A DNA stretch of 60,000 bases from Symsagittifera roscoffensis (Eukaryota > Xenacoelomorpha > Acoela > Convolutidae): positions 15,353,853 through 15,413,852 of the forward strand of contig NC_087065.1 of the NCBI RefSeq assembly GCF_963678635.1, given 5' to 3'. Each line of letters opens with the position of its first letter. Position 1 is the stretch's first letter. A program made the position numbers and the translations under genes. Shown in pieces: positions 46,500-57,020 of this stretch. Below the pieces are notes generated by a model that worked only from the letters and a program-made list of their open reading frames with translations, was not told the DNA's origin and did not search any database.

Positions 46500-46910
46500 A
46501 GGTTCAGCCGAAGCGTCCATTCGCCCACTGCCCCCTCCTCACGTTCAAGTCAGGGGGATGGTTCAGGGGTTGAACACGATTGAACGGAGGTATTTTTTAA
46601 TGATTGAAGGGAGAATGGCTGAACGGGGGGGGGGGGGGGGGGGGGGGGTGCTTGGGTCGACTTAACGTAAACTCCACCAATTCTTCTAAAAACCTTCTAA
46701 TTCCCCCTCCCCAGTTTACCCCCTTCATTCCTCCAGTTAACTGAACGTGAGTGGTGGAAGTGATTTTAAAAGAATATGCGTTTAAATGGGGGGTAAAGAG
46801 GTGAAGTTTATGTTGAGTAGCCCCTCCCCCGTTCAATGGTATTAAATTTGTAGGGCGGGGAGTAAACTGTAAACTTGGGGGGTGGGATAAACAAAAGCAC
46901 AACGAGAAAA
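46500..46910. repeat. C/G-rich simple-sequence region with a ~20-G run
   Basis: The G run is at 46627-46648, with CCCCCTCCCC and GGGGGG patches around it. Proline-rich reading on the minus strand is a composition artefact. Confidence 0.6.
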
Positions 46911-47011
46911 AAAAACAGCCAGAAAAAAAAACAAGATTACGAGAATTGGCTTATTTTTTGTTTCACAATATTTAACATTTAGTTATCTACATAAGCTGAA
47001 AAGAAAATTTT

Positions 47012-47255
47012 TCTGCAGCAAACATTTTATTAAAATGGATTTTGCGGTGAAAAAAAACTGATTGTCTTAGCTTTACTTTGCGAAAAAAAAATGGATTATA
47101 ATGAAAGAAAAAGTGATTATAATGAATTACTTGTTATGAAAAAAACAAACTATATAATGGCTTTCAGTTTTGAAATTAGCATCTACAATCGATTATATAG
47201 TCTTATCTCTAAAATCCATTATAATCGATTATTATCGATAAAACCCCAGTGCGGG
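47012..47255. mobile_element. ~244-bp MITE with CCCGCA-type ends
   Basis: The right end in reverse complement reads CCCGCACTGGGGTTTTATCG then ATAATAATCGATTATAATGG. The left end is degenerate (CTGCAGCAAACATTTTATT then AAAATGG). Same length class and internal palindrome as 11522-11769. Confidence 0.5.
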
Positions 47256-47776
47256 ATGATATCGCTTTTATGCTGTTTTTCTGCCTGTTTTGATTTCCCA
47301 CTTTCTCGATAGTCTCTCGTTGTTCAATTATACTTAAATGGGACCCCTTACTTGAATGGCAATTCTTGCTGAAAAAGCTTTTGTCGTAGTTGTTCCTGAA
47401 AAACCCCGTAGTTGTTCGTGCAATCAATTTTATACAGATAATGAAGCAAATGCTTAAAAAGAGGCCAATTCGAATCGATTGATAATACAAAAGCGCAGAT
47501 CATTTTCATTGAATACTAATCTATATGAAACCCTATTATGGCAATTTTTTGATGTTTCAATACTGAATTACTAACCAAAAATTTTATTTAACTTTATAAA
47601 AACTATTTATAGATTATAAGGAGATATTGAGAAACAATAGAAAAAATAGGAAATAAAAAATAACGTATGCTTTGCAATTTTTTTTCGAGTTGATTTTTGA
47701 ACTAAAAAAAATCTATGAGTATAACTTATATTTCATTTTCTGCCCAAAATAACCGGTTGAGCTCAAGGTTGAGTTT
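47256..47776. other. AT-rich spacer, no gene seen
   Basis: No coding support and no recognised repeat. Confidence 0.3.
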
Positions 47777-48098
47777 TTGTTCCGACTTTCGAAGAAAGTG
47801 AGAAATATTTACGCTTTTCTTTGCTGGATTTTTACCGGCTTATACTCGCACTGCCGTGCGCGCACACCATTATGTTGATGTTTCTGTCTGAGCAAGTTCA
47901 ATTGAATCTACTTAAACTGCTAATTTTGTACTTTGATGCTGAAAATCTCAGGCGAATTATGCCCGCACTGCAAACCCGGTCCGGATTGACTTGCTGCAAA
48001 CTAATTTTCTTGTTAACTAAAAATTTCATAAATCAGCCTAAAAGCAGTTGATGGGTAGTCAGAACATTCTGGGCTTTGCCTTGAAGCGAGCATTCTTG
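47777..48098 (+). mobile_element. short Helentron-like element, ~322 bp
   Basis: Starts TTGTTCCGACTTTCG in a T run. The 3' end has AGTCAGAACATTC, an imperfect hairpin (TGGGCTTTGCCTTGA) and ..CATTCTTG|TT. The GTTCCGACT/AGTCAGAAC pair is the diagnostic asymmetric inverted repeat. No ORF. Confidence 0.55.
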
Positions 48099-50383
48099 TT
48101 CAGTTATGTTTCTTTGCTTAATGAAATTACGCCTTCAATAACGAAATTGATGTTTGAAGAAACTTCGTACAACTTTACTTTTCATCACCTGCAAAATTTG
48201 CAAAGTTCATAAGGGATTCCTTAAATTCAATAGTTTGCATTCTTGGGAACAAACTTTTGCTCAAATTTGAAAAAAAAGCAATAGTTAAAATAGAAAAATA
48301 GATCAATTTAGTTGAGATTCTGATGGATTTCTCTACCTTGCGATTTAAATGGGCTAATGTGAATAGATTTTAACAAATTGTTTCATCTGCATAAAAGTCG
48401 ATTTCAATCGATTGCTATCTCTATGTTGTCAGTAGGGGCTTCTGATTGTTGTTAGTCAATTTATTTTTTCCTTGGTATTCGTTCACGAGGCTGCATGTTT
48501 GTCGACACATCTGTAACAAGTCTTTTTTGTTCAATTATTGAAACCCCTCTCTGCCTCGTTCTCTATAATTAATTTGTCTTTTGCCATAACCCGTGTTCTG
48601 CATCGACACTACAATTGCACGTCTGATACATTTTTCATGAAAATCTCGCAAAAGTTTGAACTAGGATGGTTGGTTCCATCTCTTCGTACGCCCCCCCCCC
48701 CCCCTAAATCCGCCCCTGAAAAATTATGTTAATCCAGGGTGATAGAAATAAAGTCTGGAAGTGTTTGTCCAAAAATTAGTTTCCGTTTAAGCCAAATTGA
48801 AGTATATACAAAGTAGCGAAAAGTCCTAAATAATTGTGCCCGTTTATGTTATAAGACAGTCAATTACTTTAAACGAGGTAGCAGCAAGTTTGAACTAGGA
48901 TGGTTGGTTCCATCTCTTTTTGATGGCATCAGATCGTTGTTAGACTCTCTATCTTCCCTTTCATGCTATCATTTCGGGTTTGTTCAAGTCAATAACCCTA
49001 CAAAATTTATCTTTTCAAGTCGATGACCAAAACAAAATTCTTCAAACACATTTCCGATTGTTTTTTATAGATTTGATGTAACCGTCCCACATTATCTTTG
49101 CCTGTTTTTCATGCCATCGTTCGTAGGTTTTCGAATCTCTTTGAAACACTTTTGTTAATAAGTGGTTGTCAGGTAATTTTTCTCAAAATTCTCAATCCTC
49201 ATTGGTGGTGTGCGTCAAATCTCGGCAAAAATATTGCAATCTTGTTTAGTTTTAAGTTGGTTTTTTACTGGTTATTTTTTACTATATAAGCCAAAAATGA
49301 ACCAAAAATGAAACAAAACATTTTTATAAAAAACATCTGGTTTCTTTTATAATCTAAAACATAACCAATAATCTGATGTAGATTAAAAACTAAATATTAA
49401 AATTTCTTCAAGTGCTTTTCATCACTTCGGTTTTGGTTAAGATGCTATTTAAGCTTAAATTAATGAAATAATTTCACAAGACGACCAGTAAACTCACTGA
49501 GTACTCGAATAAAAAAGTAATGGATAGTAATGGATAGTTTTGCAGGTGGTAAGACCAACAACTTTTTAATCTCTAAAATTCTTGGCTTCTTCCGCCTGTG
49601 GTTTTTGTCCTATTTTTATCTGGTTGAAGTTGTTTCCGCTGATTTCGTGGATGGGTTTTGGCGTTCCAATTTTATCAGTTATTGTTCCGACCATTGTAAA
49701 TGAGGAGAACTTTGTATACAGGTGTGTTTTAGTTTTTTTTTCTTTCCCGCAAAATCAGGTACCCCAAATAATCATCGGACTGGTTGGAGTAATATATCAC
49801 ATTAAAGCCCTTCCAGTCTTGATTCGAACGACATTTTAAAATCCCAGTGACGAGAAAAAAAAACCGGTTTGAAGTTTTTGATTTTAGTCTATTTTCGAGC
49901 GAGTAAAGCGATTGAGTAACGTTCGTTTTATATAAAAATTACCAGTTTATGCTAAAAAACTATAATTTTACAAAACGAAAATATGAATTTGGATGCCTTA
50001 TATAGCGCTTCTATGGCACAAAAAAAAATCTTTTTTGTTTATTTATTTTTTGAAGACAATTTATTTTCTGTAGTGTTTATTCCTAATTTTGCCTAATTTC
50101 TTTGCGTTTGTTTAGCTCCATCATCACACGGCGTACGAGAAAAGACAATAACTTGAAAAAAAGTTCGGATTATTCTGTGCTACCGGCTATTCGAATTAAT
50201 TTTTGGAAAATTTTATGACTAGTTGATTGCTAAGTACGTGACTGTTAAGATCAGAGAAAAGTTCATGAAAATAGGAAAGAGTCCAAAGAACAACACATAA
50301 AAAAAATTAGCAGTCGAATGGGTTCCAATGATTAATTTAACAGTTTTTCTTGTATTAATTCAAAAATTATCAGTCAAAAATTA

Positions 50384-50816
50384 CAGGGGCGGATCTAGGA
50401 TTTTCTCGAAGGGGGGGGGGTGGCGGATTTTCAAAACACTTTCGAAAATTTTGACGACCTTTTTTTTAGGTCGACCAAATTGATTTTTCGAGCTCTCTCA
50501 AAGCACTGTTTTGCCCCGTATTTTGGCAAAATTTTCTGCGCCGCAGGCAATTTTTTGAAAAAACAGTCAAAAAAGCCGTTTTTGGGCACTTTTTGAAAAA
50601 CTTTGACAAAAAAATCGCGTTTTTTTTTGGCGCGCGCTGACCCTCAATGTTAGTATATATTGGGGCGAAAGGCGCCTTTAGAAAAATTTTAGAGTCGGTC
50701 AGCCAAAAATGGATTTCTGAAAAAGTATCAAAGGGGGGACCCTTTGGGTCGGCAGGGGGTCGAATCCCTGTGGGGGGGGGGGGGGGCGTACGCCCCCCCC
50801 CCCTAAATCCGCCCTG
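50384..50816. mobile_element. hAT-like MITE, 433 bp, copy in unit 1
   Basis: The terminal inverted repeat is CAGGGGCGGATCTAGG on the left and CAGGGCGGATTTAGGGG in reverse complement on the right. It is flanked by a perfect 8-bp target duplication AAAAATTA (50376-50383 and 50817-50824), the hAT-superfamily size. G runs lie just inside both ends. No transposase. Confidence 0.85.
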
Positions 50817-52480
50817 AAAAATTATGTTAATCCAGGGTGATAGAAATAAAGTCTGGAAGTGTTTGTCCAAAAATTAGTTTCCGTTTAAGCCAAATTGAAG
50901 TATATACAAAGTAGCGAAAAGTCCTAAATAATTGTGCCCGTTTATGTTATAAGACAGTCAATTACTTTAAACGAGGTAGCAGCAAGTTTGAACTAGGATG
51001 GTTGGTTCCATCTCTTTTTGATGGCATCAGATCGTTGTTAGACTCTCTATCTTCCCTTTCATGCTATCATTTCGGGTTTGTTCAAGTCAATAACCCTACA
51101 AAATTTATCTTTTCAAGTCGATGACCAAAACAAAATTCTTCAAACACATTTCCGATTGTTTTTTATAGATTTGATGTAACCGTCCCACATTATCTTTGCC
51201 TGTTTTTCATGCCATCGTTCGTAGGTTTTCGAATCTCTTTGAAACACTTTTGTTAATAAGTGGTTGTCAGGTAATTTTTCTCAAAATTCTCAATCCTCAT
51301 TGGTGGTGTGCGTCAAATCTCGGCAAAAATATTGCAATCTTGTTTAGTTTTAAGTTGGTTTTTTACTGGTTATTTTTTACTATATAAGCCAAAAATGAAC
51401 CAAAAATGAAACAAAACATTTTTATAAAAAACATCTGGTTTCTTTTATAATCTAAAACATAACCAATAATCTGATGTAGATTAAAAACTAAATATTAAAA
51501 TTTCTTCAAGTGCTTTTCATCACTTCGGTTTTGGTTAAGATGCTATTTAAGCTTAAATTAATGAAATAATTTCACAAGACGACCAGTAAACTCACTGAGT
51601 ACTCGAATAAAAAAGTAATGGATAGTAATGGATAGTTTTGCAGGTGGTAAGACCAACAACTTTTTAATCTCTAAAAATCTTGGCTTCTTCCGCCTGTGGT
51701 TTTTGTCCTATTTTTATCTGGTTGAAGTTGTTTCCGCTGATTTCGTGGATGGGTTTTGGCGTTCCAATTTTATCAGTTATTGTTCCGACCATTGTAAATG
51801 AGGAGAACTTTGTATACAGGTGTGTTTTAGTTTTTTTTTCTTTCCCGCAAAATCAGGTACCCCAAATAATCATCGGACTGGTTGGAGTAATATATCACAT
51901 TAAAGCCCTTCCAGTCTTGATTCGAACGACATTTTAAAATCCCAGTGACGAGAAAAAAAACCGGTTTGAAGTTTTTGATTTTAGTCTATTTTCGAGCGAG
52001 TAAAGCGATTGAGTAACGTTCGTTTTATATAAAAATTACCAGTTTATGCTAAAAAACTATAATTTTACAAAACGAAAATATGAATTTGGATGCCTTATAT
52101 AGCGCTTCTATGGCACAAAAAAAAATCTTTTTTGTTTATTTATTTTTTGAAGACAATTTATTTTCTGTAGTGTTTATTCCTAATTTTGCCTAATTTCTTT
52201 GCGTTTGTTTAGCTCCATCATCACACGGCGTACGAGAAAAGACAATAACTTGAAAAAAAGTTCGGATTATTCTGTGCTACCGGCTATTCGAATTAATTTT
52301 TGGAAAATTTTATGACTAGTTGATTGCTAAGTACGTGACTGTTAAGATCAGAGAAAAGTTCATGAAAATAGGAAAGAGTCCAAAGAACAACACATAAAAA
52401 AAATTAGCAGTCGAATGGGTTCCAATGATTAATTTAACAGTTTTTCTTGTATTAATTCAAAAATTATCAGTCAAAAATTA

Positions 52481-52912
52481 CAGGGGCGGATCTAGGATTT
52501 TCTCGAAGGGGGGGGGTGGCGGATTTTCAAAACACTTTCGAAAATTTTGACGACCTTTTTTTTAGGTCGACCAAATTGATTTTTCGAGCTCTCTCAAAGC
52601 ACTGTTTTGCCCCGTATTTTGGCAAAATTTTCTGCGCCGCAGGCAATTTTTTGAAAAAACAGTCAAAAAAGCCGTTTTTGGGCACTTTTTGAAAAACTTT
52701 GACAAAAAAATCGCGTTTTTTTTTGGCGCGCGCTGACCCTCAATGTTAGTATATATTGGGGCGAAAGGCGCCTTTAGAAAAATTTTAGAGTCGGTCAGCC
52801 AAAAATGGATTTCTGAAAAAGTATCAAAGGGGGGACCCTTTGGGTCGGCAGGGGGTCGAATCCCTGTGGGGGGGGGGGGCGTACGCCCCCCCCCCCCCTA
52901 AATCCGCCCCTG
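52481..52912. mobile_element. hAT-like MITE, 432 bp, copy in unit 2
   Basis: Same element and same AAAAATTA flanks (52473-52480 and 52913-52920) as at 50384. It was copied by the tandem duplication, not by separate insertion. The right TIR is the intact CAGGGGCGGATTTAGGGG in reverse complement. Confidence 0.85.
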
Positions 52913-53074
52913 AAAAATTATGTTAATCCAGGGTGATAGAAATAAAGTCTGGAAGTGTTTGTCCAAAAATTAGTTTCCGTTTAAGCCAAATTGAAGTATA
53001 TACAAAGTAGCGAAAAGTCCTAAATAATTGTGCCCGTTTATGTTATAAGACAGTCAATTACTTTAAACGTCCTC

Positions 53075-53320
53075 CTTTTGTATTACTTTGAGATATCTAT
53101 TTTTGGTGGCGGGCCCTAAAGTTTTGCTAAGGGCGCTTTTGGCGCCAATATATACTATTTTTGATGAGGGGAACCGCGCGCAGAAAAAACGCAATTTTTT
53201 CGTCAACATTTTCCAAAAAATGCATAAAAACGCCTTTTTTGGCCTGTTTCTTTTTCTAAATTTTGCTTGCGGTGCAGAATATTTGGCCGAAACACGGTTT
53301 TTTTATGTGCTACGTATATT
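53075..53320. mobile_element. diverged inverted relative of the hAT-like MITE interior
   Basis: On this strand the order GGGCGCTTTTGGCGCCAATATATAC, a GCGCGC..AAAACGCAATTTTTT block and AACGCCTTTTTTGGCCTGTTT mirrors the reverse complement of 50530-50680. Conceptual translations also agree in pieces (APIYT, RNFFVNIFQK). Ends are lost. Confidence 0.5.
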
Positions 53321-53328
53321 ATGTAGTA

Positions 53329-54037
53329 CAGTGCTGATTTAAATTATCCGGACGAAACGAACAAAACTTGAATTTTCAAATGCGTTTTTCTCAAATTGGG
53401 TTAAGATTAGACAAAAACTGAAGAGGACAAAAGTTGCTTAGAATTTCACCAGAATTAATATGATGCCATTTTTTCTCCGAAATTCTCAACAAAAAATTTA
53501 CCCCAAAAATGGGTCATTTTGGCTTTTTTCAATTAATCAAGAATTACGCTGAAACTACTTTGTTAATTGATAAAAAAATTATATCACAGGAAGCCTCTTA
53601 CGCAGCTCAACAAAGTTTAAGAAGGGTTAAATCTCCAAAAATTTGCGCAAATTGTTTACAATTTATTTTTAAACAGAGATTCTGGGTTTTATATAGTAAA
53701 AATCACATTTATTGACTATCAAGTGAAAAGTTTTTCATTTATACTGGTTTTTGGAAATTTAACCCTTCTTAAACTTTGTTGAGCTGCGTAAGAGACTTCC
53801 TGTGATATAATTAACAAAGTAGTTTCAGCGTAATTCTTGATTAATTGAAAAAAGCCAAAATGACCCATTTTTGGGGTAAAGTTTTTTCGGAGAAAAATGG
53901 CACCATATTAATTCTGGTGAAATTCTAAGCAACTTTTAACCTCTTCACTTTTTGTCTAATCTTAACCCAATTTGAGAAAAACGCGTTTGAAAATTCAAGC
54001 TTTGTTCGTTTTGTCCGGATAATTTAAATCAGCACTG
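53329..54037. mobile_element. fold-back / Tc1-mariner-like MITE, 709 bp, ~310-bp arms
   Basis: Both ends read CAGTGCTGATTTAAATTATC and are flanked by TA (53327-53328 and 54038-54039). The two arms (about 53329-53645 and 53725-54037) are near-perfect reverse complements with few mismatches and small indels, separated by roughly 80-100 bp. No transposase. A transcript would form a very long hairpin. Confidence 0.85.
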
Positions 54038-54338
54038 TATTTTAAACAGTCCTTATATGAATAAGTATGGTTAGTTGCGCAATACCTTCAATGGTCGGCA
54101 ACCTAGGACTTATCTCCATTTCAGCTAACCAGATGGCTTTCGCAATATTATGGATAACTGCTTCGAAGGATTGTGAAAAGTTGTGCATTCTTCGAAAATT
54201 TAACAAAAACCTGGTTGCAGGATTTGAGGAAAATTTTTTTGTTCTGGGGAAAACAGCCTGTTAGTCAACACCCGCTGTTACATTTAAACACAATTTTTTA
54301 GACAGATTTGGCCTCCAAATGTTCTTAAGGCTAAGTTT

Positions 54339-54822
54339 TTGTTCCGACTTTCTAAGAAAACGGAATATTTATGTTCGGTGTGGTTTTTTTATTCAGTCAA
54401 TTTTCACCAATCGAAATAACAATTTTCAACAAAATTTTCACCAAAAAATATCAATTTGCTGAGTTCAAATGTAAAAAAAAATATTTCACCTCCGATTTTT
54501 TTGTGTAAAGTTATGGGGTTTGAAAATTGCCAAATTTTCCATGCTCTGGACTAAATTAAGCGCGCTTTGAAGATTTTATTCATAATGCTGTGAGCGTAAC
54601 GCGAATTATTTATGCGTGGCAAACTATCCCGCACAAAAACAATCATTCCAAATGGACTTCAGGCTAGCAAATTGGTCGTATTAATTTCACACGACTCAAA
54701 GTTTTACACTATGGTATTGTCCAACAGGTATAGGTTTTCAATATTTTCTTTTCCCAAATTTTCCCCAAAGTTTTCCAAAGCGACAATCAGAACATTCAGT
54801 GCTTTGCCCTGAGCAGTCTTGT
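54339..54822 (+). mobile_element. Helentron-like element, ~484 bp
   Basis: Starts TTGTTCCGACTTTC in a T run, then GGAATATTTATGTTCGG. The 3' end has AATCAGAACATTC, a hairpin-like AGTGCTTTGCCCTG and GAGCAGTCTTG|TT. Interior shares GGCAAACTATCCCGCAC with 11265-11280. The small ORF at 54612 is not conserved. Confidence 0.55.
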
Positions 54823-55586
54823 TTCTCTTTAAATTTGATCAAAACTTATCGTGTAACCAAATTTAAGGTTTTTGGTTTTTCACTAACTCAAGATTTTAAG
54901 GACGTATGCAGGTAAATTTTCCATTGGTAGGAAGCAGCCGCTAATAGGAAGGCCGGTTCATTTTTTTCTTTTATTCTTTGTAATGATCATATAGTCAATT
55001 TCGATTCAACTCCAAATTTGAGGTCCCGAAACTTCATTTAAACGGTTTTTGTTGAAGTTTTGATTGCTTTTATTTTCCTGCGACAAAAAAAATAATTTCT
55101 TTTCAATCTGAATTTTTTTAGCAACAGTAAAAATCTGTTTGAAATCATTTAAAACAGTTTTTTTCAAACAATGGGTTTTTTATTAAATCGATTTTCACAC
55201 AGTGTTTATTCTATTTTAAAAATCAATTTACACCAATCAAAACCTCAGTGCGGGATACTAAGACTTCAAAGAAACTGATGGGTGGTAAACTACTACGCCT
55301 GCAAGTTTCTTACAACATTATGAATCTTCAGAACTTCGAAAATACTTCATATTTAGATTACAAAAAAAACTCCTGGAGTTGAAATTTCTCTACTGCAATC
55401 ACTTAGAAACATTTCAAATCAGGTCTTTAATGATTCAACTGATAAAAGTAAAATCAGACAATTACTCGTATCAAAGCAATGCCCTTATTGTTCCCACAGC
55501 GCTATAAAAAGAGTATATTTTCAAAAAAAATTCAGTACTTCACCCAGACGCTACGTTAAGTACAAAAAAAACTTATACAAAACGTC
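54823..55586. other. spacer with a CCCGCA-type MITE right end
   Basis: A CCTCAGTGCGGG end lies at 55243-55254, with a possible left partner CCCGAAACTTC near 55024 (about 231 bp). No gene. Confidence 0.35.
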
Positions 55587-56110
55587 CTGCAATGAGTTTC
55601 CATGGATAATAATAGATTATAATGGAATTTCGAGGTCTGAGGTTTAAGTGGGGGGGGGGGGGGGGGTTAGGTGGGGGTACTTGGGGTGAGCGTGGCTGGA
55701 GGCTTTGGTGGGGGTAGTTGGAAAGTTTGGTGGGGGAGGTAGCAGGTGGGGTTTGAAATAGGTGGATGGGTATAACTTTTTGAGTGTTGAAAATGAAAAC
55801 ACCTGGGTCTAAAGTGTGCGGGATATGATTTTGCAACTTTAACTAATTGTGACTAGGTTTAGCTGCGAAGATAAAAATGGGAAAAATTATGAAGATAATA
55901 ATCCATTGTAATTCATCATTTTTTTCTTATAATAAATTTTTAATGGATTTTAATAGTTTTTTTCTGATTATTTATAATTGATTGTCGAAAGAGTTATTAT
56001 AAACGATTATGATGGCAACAACTAATAAATTACAATCGATTGTCCAAACTGTAATGATAACCAATTATAATGGAAACATTGTTGCCACAAAAAAGTATAT
56101 TTTTCATGAT
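55587..56110. mobile_element. CCTGCA-end MITE with G-rich interior
   Basis: Left end CCTGCAATGAGTTTCCATGG then ATAATAATAGATTATAATGG. The interior carries a ~17-G run and GGTGGGGG-type repeats. The right part has several AATTATAATGG/ATTATAA palindromes and fades near 56110. Related to 10680-11262. Confidence 0.45.
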
Positions 56111-56470
56111 ACTTCACTACGGGGCCTGCTAATATGTTATCATGGCCACATTGCTTCCCTCAAGTTGATGTGAAATGATTTTATTCGCCGCTTACCCGTT
56201 ATAAGATTGTGAGCTAGTTATCATAATTTGGCCAAAATAGCAATGTAAGAATCGCTATAACTTCACAAAAATCAACTTGAGTTGAAAAAATTGAGACCTT
56301 CGAGCTCAAGACAAACTTTTTTCAATTGGTACTGAATTTTTGTTTTTGATGAAAACGAGTCATAAAATCGAAATTTTCCGGGAAAAAAAACGACTATTTC
56401 AGCTCGCTTGTCAGGGAAAAGCAGTAAGAACGTTTTGACTGTCCTTCAACTTGTTTTGAACTGATTTCGC
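56111..56470 (-). mobile_element. Helentron-like fragment
   Basis: GGCCAAAATAGCAAT, CTTCACAAAAATCA and GAGCTCAAGACAA follow the same order as 15765-15850 and 3471-3545, then a GGGAAAAAAAACGACTATTTCAGC block. Termini are eroded. Confidence 0.4.
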
Positions 56471-56734
56471 GAAATAAAAGTTTGTCGGAATATATACTGT
56501 TCATATTTTAAGCTTTCAGGTATAAGGAATCAATATAGAAAATTGACTAGCTGTTCAATTTGGATCGAAATTTGGATCAGAAGGATGGATTTTTGCCATG
56601 TCCAAATATGCCTCTTAATTCTTTCATCATTCTTTGTAAAAATCTCAAAGAACGCATTAATTAGTCCAGATCATAGACAAGTTGACAATTTTCAAACCCT
56701 CAAAAATTTCCAAAATGATCGTAGGTAAAAAAAA

Positions 56735-57020
56735 ACAGCCAGCGGAATCCGCTGGCAAACAGTAGAATCCAGTGAAATGTCGCTTCAATTTACTCCAATT
56801 GCAAAAATGCATTTGTCTGCGGAAACCAAAACAAAGCATGTCTCAGCATTTGTCTCCAAAATCCGCAATGTCACTGGATTCCTAATTTTTGCTCGCTTGC
56901 TTAATTTCAGTTTTAGCAACTATTGTTTAAACATTCATCTTTCGATTCCATCAGGTTTCTGACTTCAAAGGCTTTTCGAAATGTTGCGGAATCAAACGCA
57001 AATTATGCGGATTCCAGTGA
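56735..57020. repeat. second CGGAATCCGC-rich block
   Basis: AGCGGAATCCGCT at 56741, then TAGAATCCAGTG, CTGCGGAAACC, ATCCGCAATGTCACTGGATTCC, TGCGGAATCAA and GCGGATTCCAGTG. Same motif style as 33.9-34.4 kb. Noncoding. Confidence 0.5.

Larger units (their letters stand above)
48652..53068. repeat. tandem duplication, 2.1-kb units, near identical
   Basis: Unit 1 is 48719-50816 (2098 bp) and unit 2 is 50817-52912 (2096 bp). A third, partial unit is 52913-53068, ending at ACTTTAAACG. Units differ by G/C-run lengths and at least one base (ATTCTTGG versus AATCTTGG near 49580/51678). Each unit ends with the hAT-like MITE. Unit 1 is preceded by only the last ~34 bp of a MITE (48685-48718), joined to a 33-bp copy of AAGTTTGAACTAGG..CATCTCTT that recurs 234 bp later. 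ORFs inside (e.g. 49098/51196, 49582/51680) are duplicated passively and look noncoding. Confidence 0.92.

Noticed and set aside
46597-46902. Proline-rich minus-strand ORF
   Set aside because: Driven by a ~20-G run and C/G-rich simple sequence.
49098-49839. Duplicated ORFs (63 and 85 codons) in the tandem units
   Set aside because: Identity reflects DNA duplication, not selection. No domain, and they overlap an interspersed repeat read in the other direction.
50466-50870. 134-codon minus-strand ORF in the MITE
   Set aside because: Spans the MITE terminal G/C runs and flank; length changes between the two identical units. Noncoding element.
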